The translations under genes were made by a program, and so were the position numbers. Under the pieces are notes generated by a model. It had not been told where the DNA came from and did no database searches. It was given only the letters and a program-made list of their open reading frames with translations. Shown here piece by piece: positions 17,750 to 26,394 of a stretch of 64,000 nt of DNA; positions within the stretch are counted from its first letter, which is position 1; every line of letters starts with the position of its first letter. The stretch lies in NCBI RefSeq assembly GCF_001544915.2, contig NZ_FCOE02000012.1:62001-126000 (forward strand), read 5' to 3'. This stretch comes from Caballeronia pedi (GTDB lineage Bacteria; Pseudomonadota; Gammaproteobacteria; Burkholderiales; Burkholderiaceae).

Positions 17750-18307
17750 ATGTGTCGAATCCTCGTTGCCGTTCTCGCCATGTGCGCGAGCCTGAGTCTC
17801 GCGGGCGAGCGCGATCATCCGGGGCGCGAGCGGCCCGACGAGCCGCGTCTGCCCATGGTGTACGACGCACAGGGAAGGGCGGTGGGGCCGCTCGAATATC
17901 TCGGCGGCGTCAACGGCGTGTATATCGCGATAGACGGCAGGCCCATCTTCGTGACGGTCGATCACAAGCGCGCCGGACCCTTGCAATACTCGGCCTCGGA
18001 GTACCAATGGGTCACGGCGCAGTCGCCGGGTTACGCATCCACCGACTGCAGCGGTGGCGTGCTCGTTCCGTATTCCAACAGTCCCACGCCGGCGATCGCA
18101 GTCAGGGACGGGGTCGACGTAACGGTCTATGTCGCCGTCGACGGATATTCGGGCAACGTGCACGTATTTTCGACGAGGCAGACGGATGATTCGGGCGCGA
18201 CCTCGTGCAGCGCGAGCCAGTATGACGAGGGCGCGCTGTATTGGGCGGTCAGGAGCACCTATCCGCTGACGCAGCGTCATCCCGAACCCTTGCGCATCGC
18301 CTATTGA
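17750..18307 (+). CDS. Small secreted protein, paralog 2 of 3
   Basis: A 185-residue exported protein. The ATG at 17750 follows GGAG by 7 nt; the GTG 3 nt earlier is less likely. The signal peptide is short (ILVAVLAMCASLSLAGE). It shares VYDAQGRAVG, YASTDCSGG, a second cysteine (TSCSAS) and the ending YPLTQRHPEPLRIAY with its neighbours. It begins 24 nt after paralog 1. No known domain recognised. Confidence 0.75.
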   Translation: MCRILVAVLAMCASLSLAGERDHPGRERPDEPRLPMVYDAQGRAVGPLEYLGGVNGVYIAIDGRPIFVTVDHKRAGPLQYSASEYQWVTAQSPGYASTDCSGGVLVPYSNSPTPAIAVRDGVDVTVYVAVDGYSGNVHVFSTRQTDDSGATSCSASQYDEGALYWAVRSTYPLTQRHPEPLRIAY

Positions 18308-18340
18308 CGCGACGCGGGCGTGTCCATCATGGAGGCCGAT

Positions 18341-18877
18341 ATGAAACGCTGGCTGACCGGAGCCTTGTTCGCGCTCTACGCAGTTGCATCGCTCGCCGGC
18401 GATGACTCGCACGGCGAGAAGTATCGACCGGTGAGAGTCTTCGATGCGAACGGCCGCGTGATCGGCGATCTCACGCAATTCAGCGCCAATAGCGGCGTCG
18501 CCTTCACGGTCGGCGACGCGACCACGATCGTGCCGCTCACGCGGGTGCAGGATGCGAGCTATCACTTCTCCGCGACCGACTTCGAATGGCTCGCCATATC
18601 AGGGGGCGAATACACATCGACCGATTGCACCGGAGACCCCATCATCGAGTCGGCTTGGGGGCCGAGGATCGCGATTCCGTTCAGGCAAGGCAGCGAGGTC
18701 ACGGTGTACATCGCCGCCGCGGGTCCGGAGCAATCCCTGGTGGCCCGCTCTAGACTCGGTTCGAACCCGTCCACCTGCACGCAATACGCGACCCCGATCA
18801 CGGAAATGGCCTACCCGGCCGCCGCGAAAATCGTGATCACGCGCGATCATCCGGAGCCGCTCAGAATCGGATATTGA
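18341..18877 (+). CDS. Small secreted protein, paralog 3 of 3
   Basis: A 178-residue exported protein. The ATG at 18341 has GGAGG 6 nt upstream, better than the GTG at 18320. It has a signal peptide (WLTGALFALYAVASLAGD), VFDANGRVIG, YTSTDCTGDPI, a second cysteine (STCTQY) and the ending DHPEPLRIGY, matching paralogs 1 and 2. It converges on the enoyl-CoA hydratase gene with a 13-nt gap. Function unknown. Confidence 0.75.
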   Translation: MKRWLTGALFALYAVASLAGDDSHGEKYRPVRVFDANGRVIGDLTQFSANSGVAFTVGDATTIVPLTRVQDASYHFSATDFEWLAISGGEYTSTDCTGDPIIESAWGPRIAIPFRQGSEVTVYIAAAGPEQSLVARSRLGSNPSTCTQYATPITEMAYPAAAKIVITRDHPEPLRIGY

Positions 18878-18890
18878 TGACGCGACGTCC

Positions 18891-19670
18891 TCAGCGTCCG
18901 GCGTAGACCGGCGGCCGCTTTTCCTGAAAGCTGCGGATGCCCTCCGCCGCGTCCTCGGTGCTGGCCGCGAGCGCGCCTGCCATCGCTTCCAGTGTCGAGC
19001 CGGTTTCCTCGCCGCTGGCCGCATTGATCAGCTGCTTGGTCAATTGCAGCGATACCGGCGCGCGCGCCGCCATCTCCAATGCCAGTCGATGCGCGCGTTC
19101 CAGCACACGCGCTTGCGGCGCGACTTCATGCACGAGGCCGCACGCCTGCGCGTCGGCGGCTGTCACGCGCGCGCCGCTCAGGGCCAGATACTTGGCGCGG
19201 CTCGCGCCGATGAGCCGCACCAGCCGCTGTGTGCCCGACCAGCCGGGGCACGTCGCGATCGAGGCCTCCGGCAGCGCGAACGTGGCGCTTTCGGCCGCGA
19301 TGCGCACGTCGGCGGTGATCGCGAGCTCCAGTCCGCCTCCGAAGGCATGGCCGTTGATCGCCGCGATCACGGGCTGACGCAGCCGCGCCCACTGGTCGAA
19401 GACCTGGTGGCCTCGGCGAACCCAGCGGCGCCACATGTCCAGCGGCTCGAGCGCGGCCCACTCGTTAATGTCGGCGCCGACGCAGAACGCCTTCGCGCCG
19501 CTGCCCGTCAGGATGACCACGCGCGTTGAAGCGTCGGCCTCGAGTTCGCGGGCCGCATGTTCCAGTTGATCCAGCATGCCGGGGGTCAGCGCATTGAGTT
19601 TGGCCGGCCGATCCAACGTGACGATGGCGACATCGGAATCGTGGACGATGGAAATGAAGCGATCAGTCAT
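18891..19670 (-). CDS. Enoyl-CoA hydratase/isomerase (module A)
   Basis: A 259-residue crotonase-fold enzyme. The ATG at 19670 (MTDRFISIVHD) is the natural start; the frame continues upstream only as an extension inside the next gene. Oxyanion-hole blocks are CVGADINEW and NGHAFGGGLELAI. The two glutamates used by true hydratases are present, in GGGLELA and in ALPEASIATCPGWSGTQ. The start overlaps the CoA-transferase stop by 8 nt, so it is translationally coupled and is the last gene of the minus-strand module. Confidence 0.92.
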   Translation of the reverse strand: MTDRFISIVHDSDVAIVTLDRPAKLNALTPGMLDQLEHAARELEADASTRVVILTGSGAKAFCVGADINEWAALEPLDMWRRWVRRGHQVFDQWARLRQPVIAAINGHAFGGGLELAITADVRIAAESATFALPEASIATCPGWSGTQRLVRLIGASRAKYLALSGARVTAADAQACGLVHEVAPQARVLERAHRLALEMAARAPVSLQLTKQLINAASGEETGSTLEAMAGALAASTEDAAEGIRSFQEKRPPVYAGR

Positions 19671-21258
19671 GGCGGTTTTCGCGGGGTTTGAGTCGGAGTC
19701 CGAAGGGCGCGTCGGTAAAGAGCGCCGCATCCATCTGCCGAAGATCCGGGGCGACTTTCAACGCGATTTCGGCCTGATCGAGGATGTCGCGCTGCAAGTC
19801 CACGCCGGGAGCGATTTCGCGCACTGTCAGCCCGTCATCGAGAAGATCGATCACACAGCGTTCGGTGACATAGGTCACGCGCTGGCCGCGCTCGCGCCCG
19901 ACGCGGCCACTGAACGTGATCTGCTCGGCCGTCTGCACGAACTTGCGCGTGCGGCCTTCCCTGAGGATGGCGAGCCTGCCGCCGCCGGCTTCCAGTTGTG
20001 CGCCGGCGGTGAAGAAGCCCGAAAAAACGATGCGGCGCGCGTGGGCGGTGATGTCGACGAAGCCGCCGCACCCGGCGGTAAGGTAGGGTTTCGAGGCAAG
20101 CCGGGAGACATTCACGCTGCCGTCGGCATCGACTTGCAGGAAGGAAAGCAGCGCGATGTCGAAGCCGCCGCCCTGAAAATAGGTGAACTGATGCGGCGAG
20201 GCGACGATCGCGTCCGCATTGGAGGCGCAGCCGAACGCGAACCCCAGCAGCGGCATGCCGCCGACCGCGCCCTGTTCGATGGCCCAGGTCACTTCGCCGT
20301 GCAGGCCTTCCTCCAGCAGCACGCGCGGCACGTTGGCGGAGATGCCGAAGCCCAGATTGGCTGCGTACCCATGGGCGAGTTCCATCGCCGCGCGCCGGGC
20401 GATGACCTTCTCCGGTCCCCACGGCGTCGGCTCGAATGCATCCATCGGCAGCGTGATTTCGCCGCTGATGGCCGGGTCGTAGGGCGTCTGGGTGGTCTGC
20501 CACTGGTCCGGATCGACGACGACGTAATCGACCAGATTGCAGGGCACGCGCACGTCGTGGGGCCGCAGCGTGCCGGACTTCACCACGCGCTTGACCTGGG
20601 CGATCACGATGCCGCCGTTGTTGCGCGCGGCCAGCGCCTGATCGATGCCGCCCAGCAGCGCGCCTTCGTGTTCGTAGCCGAGATTGCCCGCTTCGTCGGC
20701 CGTGGTCGCGCGGATGATGGCCACACGCGGCGCGATCGCCGGGAAGTAGAGCCAGTCTTCGCCGTCGAACGACACCTTGCGCACGACCGGCCGCGCCGCC
20801 GCCGCGGCGTTCATCGCGCAGCCCTGCAGGTCGGGATCGACGAACGTACCCATGCCGACCCTGGTCAGCACGCCGGGACGTTTGGCGGCGGCGTCGCGAT
20901 GCATGTCGAACAGGATGCCGCTCGGAATGTTGTAGGCCTCGACCTGATTCTCGACGATCATGCGCCACACATCCGGCATGGGCAGCGACGACGGGCCGCT
21001 CGGATACGAGCCCGCGAGCGTGCGCGCGAGCAGACCCGGCCGGGCGAGATGATCGATGCCCTTGACGCCGTACATGTCGCCCGCAGCGATCGGGTTCAGG
21101 GTGGTGAGGTTGCGCGGCTGTCCCTCGCGCTCGAAACGCTCGCCGATGGCCGCGAGAATCCTGTCGGGGCAGCCGAGCGCGCTGGAGGAACTGATGCTGA
21201 CGATATCGCCGCTTCGCACCAGCCGGGCCGCCGCTTCGGCCGTGATGACTTTGCTCAT
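19663..21258 (-). CDS. Family I acyl-CoA:acetate/3-ketoacid-type CoA-transferase (module A)
   Basis: A 531-residue CoA-transferase with fused alpha and beta halves, like propionate CoA-transferase and YdiF. It starts MSKVITAEAAARLVRSGDIVSISS. The catalytic glutamate is expected in AIEQGAVGGMPLLG (the E-x-G-x-x-G-G motif). Other family blocks are GTFVDPDLQGCAMN and NVSRLASKPYLTAGCGGFVDI. The ATG at 21258 is chosen on homology of the N-terminus. It is 13 nt downstream of the acyl-CoA dehydrogenase. A clear paralog lies at 33050 in module B. It probably activates the imported acid using an acyl-CoA donor. Confidence 0.92.
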   Translation of the reverse strand: MSKVITAEAAARLVRSGDIVSISSSSALGCPDRILAAIGERFEREGQPRNLTTLNPIAAGDMYGVKGIDHLARPGLLARTLAGSYPSGPSSLPMPDVWRMIVENQVEAYNIPSGILFDMHRDAAAKRPGVLTRVGMGTFVDPDLQGCAMNAAAAARPVVRKVSFDGEDWLYFPAIAPRVAIIRATTADEAGNLGYEHEGALLGGIDQALAARNNGGIVIAQVKRVVKSGTLRPHDVRVPCNLVDYVVVDPDQWQTTQTPYDPAISGEITLPMDAFEPTPWGPEKVIARRAAMELAHGYAANLGFGISANVPRVLLEEGLHGEVTWAIEQGAVGGMPLLGFAFGCASNADAIVASPHQFTYFQGGGFDIALLSFLQVDADGSVNVSRLASKPYLTAGCGGFVDITAHARRIVFSGFFTAGAQLEAGGGRLAILREGRTRKFVQTAEQITFSGRVGRERGQRVTYVTERCVIDLLDDGLTVREIAPGVDLQRDILDQAEIALKVAPDLRQMDAALFTDAPFGLRLKPRENRHD

Positions 21259-21271
21259 GCCGGATTTCCGC

Positions 21272-22432
21272 CTAGCGATGCAGATCGAACAGGGCCGCGC
21301 CGCGCTTGAGCGCATTGCGGGCGATGATGCCGCGATGGATCTCCGAAGTGCCGTCGAAGATGCGGTAGACGCGGGCATCGCGGTAATAGCGCTCGATGGC
21401 CAGCTCCTTGCAGAAGCCCATGCCGCCGAACACCTGCACCGCGCGGTCGACCACGCGGCCCAGCGTCTCGGAGGCCTGCACCTTGACCATGGAAATCCAG
21501 TCGCGCGCGTCCTGTCCCGCGTCCATCATGCCGGCGGTGTTGAGCAGCATCAGCCGCGCCGCATTGACTTCCATCACGCTGTCGGCGATGAGCTGCTGGA
21601 TCATCTGGAAGTCGCCGATGCGAGCGCCGAACTGCCGCCGGTCGCCGGCGTAGTCGATCATCATTTCGAGCACATGCGCAGCCTTGCCGATGCCGCGCGC
21701 CCCGATCAGCGCGAGGCGCACGCGGCCGAGCATGTTCATCGCCAGCCTGAAGCCGTCGCCCTGGCGGCCGATCAGGGCCATCGGCTCCAGCGGGACGTCG
21801 TCGAAAAACAGCTCGTGATGGGGCGTGCCGCGCAGCCCCATCATCTGCTGGTCGCGGCCGACGGTGAAGCCGGGCAGGTTCTTGTCGACCGCGAAGAGCG
21901 AAATCTCCTTTTCGCCGGTGCGGGCCGAGACCAGAAAGAAATCGCTCCATTGCGCGTCGCTGATGAAGTGCTTGCCGCCGTTCAGCACCCAGCCGGACGC
22001 GGTCTTGCGCGCCGTGGTCTTGATGCTTTGGGCGTCCGAGCCCGCGCCGGTTTCGGTGATCGCGAGGCCGCAGGTCCGCTCGCCCTGGATCGCGGGTTTC
22101 AGCCAGCGTTCGATCTGTTCGCCCTCGCAGGCCAGCAGCGCGTCGTAGACGTTGCCGAAGGCGCGCCGCACGAGGATGTCGGAACTGTGGCCGAACTGCT
22201 CCTCGCACAGCATCGAGTCGATCGTGCTCAGTCCGCCGCCGCCCAACCCCGCGGGCATGTTGACCGCGTACAGGCCGAGCGCCCGGGCCCGCGCCTGCAG
22301 GCTACGGGCGATCTCGGGCGCGAGCGCGCCTTCGTCCTCCACCTGCTGTTCGAGAGGCTGCAACTCCGTCTGGACGAAGCGGCGCGCGGTCTCGATCATC
22401 ATTCTCTGCGTATCGTTCAGCGTGAAATTCAT
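21272..22432 (-). CDS. Acyl-CoA dehydrogenase (module A)
   Basis: A 386-residue flavoprotein. The start at 22432 (MNFTLNDTQRMMIETARRF) follows GGAG. Family motifs are GLAITETGAGSD and GGKHFISDAQWSDF near the flavin, RRQFGARIGDFQMIQ, and VFGGMGFCKELAIERYYRD. The usual catalytic YEGT is replaced by RIFDGTSEIHRG, with Asp at the base position, as seen in some ACAD10/11-like branches. In the order of the operon it acts with CoA-transferase, MaoC and enoyl-CoA hydratase in a beta-oxidation-like sequence. Confidence 0.91.
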   Translation of the reverse strand: MNFTLNDTQRMMIETARRFVQTELQPLEQQVEDEGALAPEIARSLQARARALGLYAVNMPAGLGGGGLSTIDSMLCEEQFGHSSDILVRRAFGNVYDALLACEGEQIERWLKPAIQGERTCGLAITETGAGSDAQSIKTTARKTASGWVLNGGKHFISDAQWSDFFLVSARTGEKEISLFAVDKNLPGFTVGRDQQMMGLRGTPHHELFFDDVPLEPMALIGRQGDGFRLAMNMLGRVRLALIGARGIGKAAHVLEMMIDYAGDRRQFGARIGDFQMIQQLIADSVMEVNAARLMLLNTAGMMDAGQDARDWISMVKVQASETLGRVVDRAVQVFGGMGFCKELAIERYYRDARVYRIFDGTSEIHRGIIARNALKRGAALFDLHR

Positions 22433-22452
22433 CGATATCTCCGGTTCGCGTT

Positions 22453-22893
22453 CTAGCCTGCCCGGACCATCAGCACGTTGAGTCCGTCCTGGATCAGCAC
22501 GTCGTCCTGGTTGTGTACTTCGACCTGCAAACGCACGATGCCGCGCTCGGACTGGCGCGTCGGACGCTTGTCCAGCACGCGGATGCGCCCCTGGATCCTG
22601 TCGCCGATCAGCACCGGCTTGTGAAAGCGATACGTCCACTCCAGCGTCGCGACCGCGGCGAAACGCGTCGCCGCGCGGTTCTTCAGGCCGTCGACCATCG
22701 CGAGGCACAGAAGACCATGCGCGACGCGGCCGGGAAAGCCGACGCCGCGCGCGAATTCGTCGTCCATGTGGACGTCGAAGAAGTCGCCCGAGATGCCGGC
22801 GAACTGCACGACGTGACTCTCGGTGACGACGATGCCCGATGTCGTGAAGGCGAGGCCGGGTTCGATTTCATCGAACAGCAGAGGGTGGCTCAT
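22453..22893 (-). CDS. MaoC-like dehydratase (module A)
   Basis: A 146-residue hot-dog-fold protein. The ATG at 22893 follows AAGGA with 7-nt spacing. The hydratase motif with the Asp-His pair is seen in FAGISGDFFDVHMDDEFARG, then FPGRVAHGLLCLAM. Relatives hydrate (R)-enoyl-CoA or dehydrate beta-hydroxyacyl or mesaconyl-type CoA esters. A paralog with nearly the same motif occurs at 37616 in module B. Confidence 0.9.
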   Translation of the reverse strand: MSHPLLFDEIEPGLAFTTSGIVVTESHVVQFAGISGDFFDVHMDDEFARGVGFPGRVAHGLLCLAMVDGLKNRAATRFAAVATLEWTYRFHKPVLIGDRIQGRIRVLDKRPTRQSERGIVRLQVEVHNQDDVLIQDGLNVLMVRAG

Positions 22894-22906
22894 GAAGTTA
22901 TCCTTA

Positions 22907-23725
22907 TCAGTCGAACTCGGGCGCAAGCGGAACTCGTTCGCGATTGACGATGCGGTAATTCGTGCCGGTCAGCGCGTCGATGCGATGCATGTCGATGCTC
23001 GACAGCGTGAAGTCCATCACGTCGAAATTGGCCTCGATGTTCCTGCGCTGCGTCGACATGGTGTTGATCGGGACGCCTTGCTGAAGAATCCAGCGCAGCG
23101 CCACTTGCGCGGCCGACTTGCCGTAGCGCGCGCCGATCTCGCCGAAAAGCGGATAGTTGAAGATCTCGCCGCGCGCGACCGAGCAGTAGGACGAGAGCGG
23201 AATGCCGGTCTCGCTGGCCGTGTCCAGCAACACGCGCTGGTTCAGCAGCGGATGAAACTCGACCTGATTGGTGACGAGCGGCAGCGCAGTCGCGGCTCTG
23301 GCGGCGCGCATCATCGCGGCGGTGAAGTTGCTGACGCCGATATGGCGCGTCAGGCCCGCACGCGCCGCCTGCTCCAGCCGCCGCACCGAAGGCGCGACGT
23401 CGCCGTCGGCCGGCGGCCAGTGCAGCAACAGTACGTCGGCCTGATCGATCTTCAGCTTCTCCAGGCTCTCACGCAGCGAGGGCATGAAACGTTCGTCGGA
23501 ATCGTTGGCGGGCGCGATCTTGGTCGTGATGCACAACTCGCGGCGCGGAATGCCGATCGCCCGCAGCGACGAACCGACGCCGGTTTCGTTGTCGTAGAGC
23601 TGCGCGGTGTCGATGGCGCGGTAGCCGGTCTCGATGGCGTTTTGCAGGGCGTTCAGCAGTTGCCGCCCGTTCAGCGGCCAGGTGCCGAAGGATCGTTGGT
23701 GAGTGCGTTCGAAAAGTATGTTCAT
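22907..23725 (-). CDS. Aldo/keto reductase
   Basis: A 272-residue NADPH-dependent reductase of the AKR superfamily. The catalytic tetrad is visible: Asp and Tyr in AIDTAQLYDNE, Lys in CITTKIAP, His in DVLLLHWPP. The NADPH-binding C-terminal segment is INTMSTQRRNIEANFDV. No strong ribosome-binding site precedes the ATG at 23725. It lies in the module A operon between MaoC and SDR, and likely handles an aldehyde or keto intermediate. Confidence 0.92.
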   Translation of the reverse strand: MNILFERTHQRSFGTWPLNGRQLLNALQNAIETGYRAIDTAQLYDNETGVGSSLRAIGIPRRELCITTKIAPANDSDERFMPSLRESLEKLKIDQADVLLLHWPPADGDVAPSVRRLEQAARAGLTRHIGVSNFTAAMMRAARAATALPLVTNQVEFHPLLNQRVLLDTASETGIPLSSYCSVARGEIFNYPLFGEIGARYGKSAAQVALRWILQQGVPINTMSTQRRNIEANFDVMDFTLSSIDMHRIDALTGTNYRIVNRERVPLAPEFD

Positions 23726-23779
23726 GAGGTCAGAAAATAGCGGCCAGCATCGCGAAGTCGAGCGTGCCGTTCCAGAGGC

Positions 23780-24574
23780 TCACAGGCGCGGGACGGACAG
23801 CGCGCCGTCGATGTTGAGCACGCTGCCCGTGGCGAACGCCATCTGCCCCGAGGCCAGCGCCGCCACGGCCGAGGCGACATCGTGCGGAACGCCCCAGCGC
23901 CGCATCGGAACGACGCCGTCGGCGATGCGTTCGTCGTAGCGCGCGGCGACGGTTTCCGTCATCGGCGTGCGGATGATGCCGGGCCGCACTTCGAACACGG
24001 CGATGGAGAGCGGCGCGAGGCGCAGCGCGAACAGCTTGGTGAGCATGCCCAGTCCGGCCTTCGACATGCAGTATTCGCCGCGCTCCGTCGACGCCAGTTC
24101 GGCGCTGACCGACGAGACCGTGACGATGCTGCGCGCCTCGTCGCTCGTGGTTGCGGCCATGTGGCGCGCCACGGCCTGCGTGAAGAAGAAGGTTCCCCGC
24201 ATGTTGATGTCGATGACCCGGTCATACGACTGTTCGCCCAGCTCCAGCAGGTCGCCGCGCTGCTCGGCGGACACGCCGGCGTTGTTGATCAGACAGGCGA
24301 TCGGCCCGCAGCCCGAGACGATGCCTTCGACCAGCCCGCGGTGCGCGGCGCTATCGGCCAGATCGTGCCGGTAGAAGCGCGCACGCACGCCGTGCGACTC
24401 CACGGCGGCCAGGGTTTCGCGTGCGCCGCCGTCATCGATATCGACGAGGGCGAGGTCGAAGCCGCGCTGCGCCAGCTCGACCGCGATGCTCGCGCCGATG
24501 CCGCGGCCAGCGCCCGTGACCAGCGCGAGCGGCCGTGCGTGCCGCGGCGCTAGTACAGAAGATGAGGTAGCCAT
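23780..24574 (-). CDS. Short-chain dehydrogenase/reductase
   Basis: A 264-residue Rossmann oxidoreductase. The cofactor motif is TGAGRGIGASIAVEL, with Asp in LVDIDD favouring NAD. LINNAGVSAEQ and the catalytic set Ser in VSSVSAELAS with YCMSKAG (Tyr and Lys) follow. The ATG at 24574 is the likely start; it overlaps the DctM 3' end by 25 nt, which indicates one transcript. The open frame continues upstream but that part is antisense-like noise inside dctM. The substrate is unknown. Confidence 0.91.
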   Translation of the reverse strand: MATSSSVLAPRHARPLALVTGAGRGIGASIAVELAQRGFDLALVDIDDGGARETLAAVESHGVRARFYRHDLADSAAHRGLVEGIVSGCGPIACLINNAGVSAEQRGDLLELGEQSYDRVIDINMRGTFFFTQAVARHMAATTSDEARSIVTVSSVSAELASTERGEYCMSKAGLGMLTKLFALRLAPLSIAVFEVRPGIIRTPMTETVAARYDERIADGVVPMRRWGVPHDVASAVAALASGQMAFATGSVLNIDGALSVPRL

Positions 24575-25815
24575 TCGGAGAACGCCGGCACGAAGGCCAG
24601 CAGCAGGATGGTCACGAACATGATGGCCATGAAAGGCAGCATCGGCCGCACCAGATTCACCATCCTGATGTTGGCGACGCCGGTGACGATGAAGCAGGCT
24701 GTGCCGATCGGCGGCGTCACGAGCGAGATGCCGACGATGGCGATGGCCAGGATCGCGAAATGGACGTCGCTGAAGCCGGCGTCCTGCGCGATCGGCAGGA
24801 ACAGCGGAATCAGCAGGATGAGCGCGGGAATGCCGTCGAGCAGGGCGCCCAGCAGCCAGAACACCACCACGATGAACACCGTGAAGACGAACTTGTTGCC
24901 GGTCAGTTGCGACGCGAACTCGGCGACCTGCTCGCCCACCGAGTTGTAGGCGAGCATGTAGCCGAGAATCTGCGCGACCCCGACCAGCGAAAGCACGATC
25001 GCGCTGGTGCGGCCCGCCTTGATCAGGATGCCGGACCACGCCCGATGCGGGATCGAGCGCTGGAGCAGGGTGATGATCGTCACGTAGGCCACCGCCGCCG
25101 CCGCGGACTCGGTCGCCGTGAAGAAACCCATGAAGATCCCGCCCAGGATGATGACCGGTGCGCCCAGCGCGGGAATGGCGAGCACGAAGGCGTGGCCCAG
25201 TTCGCGCAGGCTGAAGTGGACCGGCGCCACCGGCGGCTCCGAGCGCGCCCGGTACATGATGATGAACATCTTCGTGACGCCGACCAGGAACGCGGGCAGC
25301 GTCGCCGCGAGGAACAGCTTCGTGACCGACATGTTCGCGACGGTCGCCAGCACGATGATGGTGATCGACGGCGGGATCAGAATCCCGGTTCCGGCTGCGG
25401 CCGCGATGATCGCTGAGGCCCATTCCTTGCGGTAGCCGGCCTTCTCCATCGAAGGGAGCATGGCCGAACTGATCGCGGCGGCGTCGGCGTTGACCGAACC
25501 GCTGAGTCCGGAGAACACCATCGTCGAGGCGACGGCGGAGACACCCAGTCCGCCCGGCACGCGTCCCACCAGCAGGTTCATGAAACTGACCAGGCGGCCC
25601 GCCGAGCCCGAGTGAAACAGAATCTCGCCGGCGAGGATGAAAAGCGGTACGGCGAGCAGCGTGAACGAGTCCACGCCGTGATACATCGCCTGGGCGATGT
25701 TGGTCAGCGGCAGGCCGTTGAGCAGGCCGTCGATGGTGCCCACCGCGCCCAGCGACGCGATGATCGGAGCGCCGACGAGCACGAACAGCGCGAGTAGTCC
25801 GACGGTCAGAATCAT
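24550..25815 (-). CDS. TRAP transporter large permease subunit (DctM family)
   Basis: A 421-residue inner-membrane protein with about 12 hydrophobic helices; it is the ion-coupled channel subunit of a TRAP uptake system. Landmarks are VSAVASTMVFSGLSGSVNADA, GTGILIPPSITIIVLA and LVTPPIGTACFIVTGV. The ATG at 25815 follows GAGGAC and overlaps the DctQ stop by 4 nt. It works with DctQ (25812-26372) and the binding protein DctP (26395-27381), and probably imports a carboxylate or sugar acid for module A. Confidence 0.94.
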   Translation of the reverse strand: MILTVGLLALFVLVGAPIIASLGAVGTIDGLLNGLPLTNIAQAMYHGVDSFTLLAVPLFILAGEILFHSGSAGRLVSFMNLLVGRVPGGLGVSAVASTMVFSGLSGSVNADAAAISSAMLPSMEKAGYRKEWASAIIAAAAGTGILIPPSITIIVLATVANMSVTKLFLAATLPAFLVGVTKMFIIMYRARSEPPVAPVHFSLRELGHAFVLAIPALGAPVIILGGIFMGFFTATESAAAAVAYVTIITLLQRSIPHRAWSGILIKAGRTSAIVLSLVGVAQILGYMLAYNSVGEQVAEFASQLTGNKFVFTVFIVVVFWLLGALLDGIPALILLIPLFLPIAQDAGFSDVHFAILAIAIVGISLVTPPIGTACFIVTGVANIRMVNLVRPMLPFMAIMFVTILLLAFVPAFSEWLPHLLY

Positions 25816-26372
25816 TGCGTCCTCGTCCCGGTATGGCTGTGGCCCTGCGGCGCGCGGGCGTCGAGGCCCGCGCTGGCCGCCAGGTCCCAGGCGTTGACCA
25901 GCAGGTGCAGGAGTCCCAGCGCGCTGCCCGCCGGGATGGCGGCGAACGAGATCCATTGCGGGATGCCGCTCGGCGTGATCTGGTCGAGTCCGAGCTGCGT
26001 GAACTGCCAGCCGCCCCACGCCAGCGCGACGAGCAGGAAGCCCATCAACAGCATCTGGACGAAGGACGCCAGCGCGAGCCAGCGGCCGCTCAGTCTGTCT
26101 TCGAACAGCTCGAAGGCGACGTGCACGCGGTCGCGCACCCCGACCGCGATGCCGATGAAGGTCATCCAGATCATCAGGGTGACGCTGACCTCGATGTTCC
26201 ACGACAGGGAGACGTGGAAGACGAAGCGGGACAGAATGCCCGCCAGCACGACGCAGAAGATCGCAAAGACCAGAACCGCGATCAGCATGTCTTCGGCGCT
26301 CGCGAGCACGCGAAACACCGCAGCGTTGTTGATGCTGTCCCGGGCCACGCGCGAATGCGATTCGGGTTTCAT
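25812..26372 (-). CDS. TRAP transporter small permease subunit (DctQ family)
   Basis: A 186-residue inner-membrane protein with four predicted helices, including VLVFAIFCVVLAGILSRFVF, SVTLMIWMTFIGIAVGVRD and FVQMLLMGFLLVALAWGGWQ. Helix 2 has the conserved SWNIEVSVTLMIWMTFIGIA core of the family. The ATG at 26372 gives the natural N-terminus. It overlaps dctM by 4 nt and follows dctP by 22 nt. Confidence 0.91.
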   Translation of the reverse strand: MKPESHSRVARDSINNAAVFRVLASAEDMLIAVLVFAIFCVVLAGILSRFVFHVSLSWNIEVSVTLMIWMTFIGIAVGVRDRVHVAFELFEDRLSGRWLALASFVQMLLMGFLLVALAWGGWQFTQLGLDQITPSGIPQWISFAAIPAGSALGLLHLLVNAWDLAASAGLDARAPQGHSHTGTRTQ

Positions 26373-26394
26373 GTCGGGGGGACCCTGTGGCTGG

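Larger units (their letters stand above)
17159..18877 (+). repeat. Tandem gene triplication with constant 591-nt spacing
   Basis: The start codons of the three paralogs lie at 17159, 17750 and 18341, exactly 591 nt apart each time, although the coding lengths differ (567, 558, 537 nt) and the proteins have diverged strongly. This is direct evidence of tandem duplication; the exact equality of spacing may be partly chance. Confidence 0.6.

Noticed and set aside
24575-25423. Long N-terminal extension of the SDR frame
   Set aside because: The extra frame lies inside dctM, is low-complexity Arg/Gly/His-rich, and the Rossmann motif begins just after the ATG at 24574.
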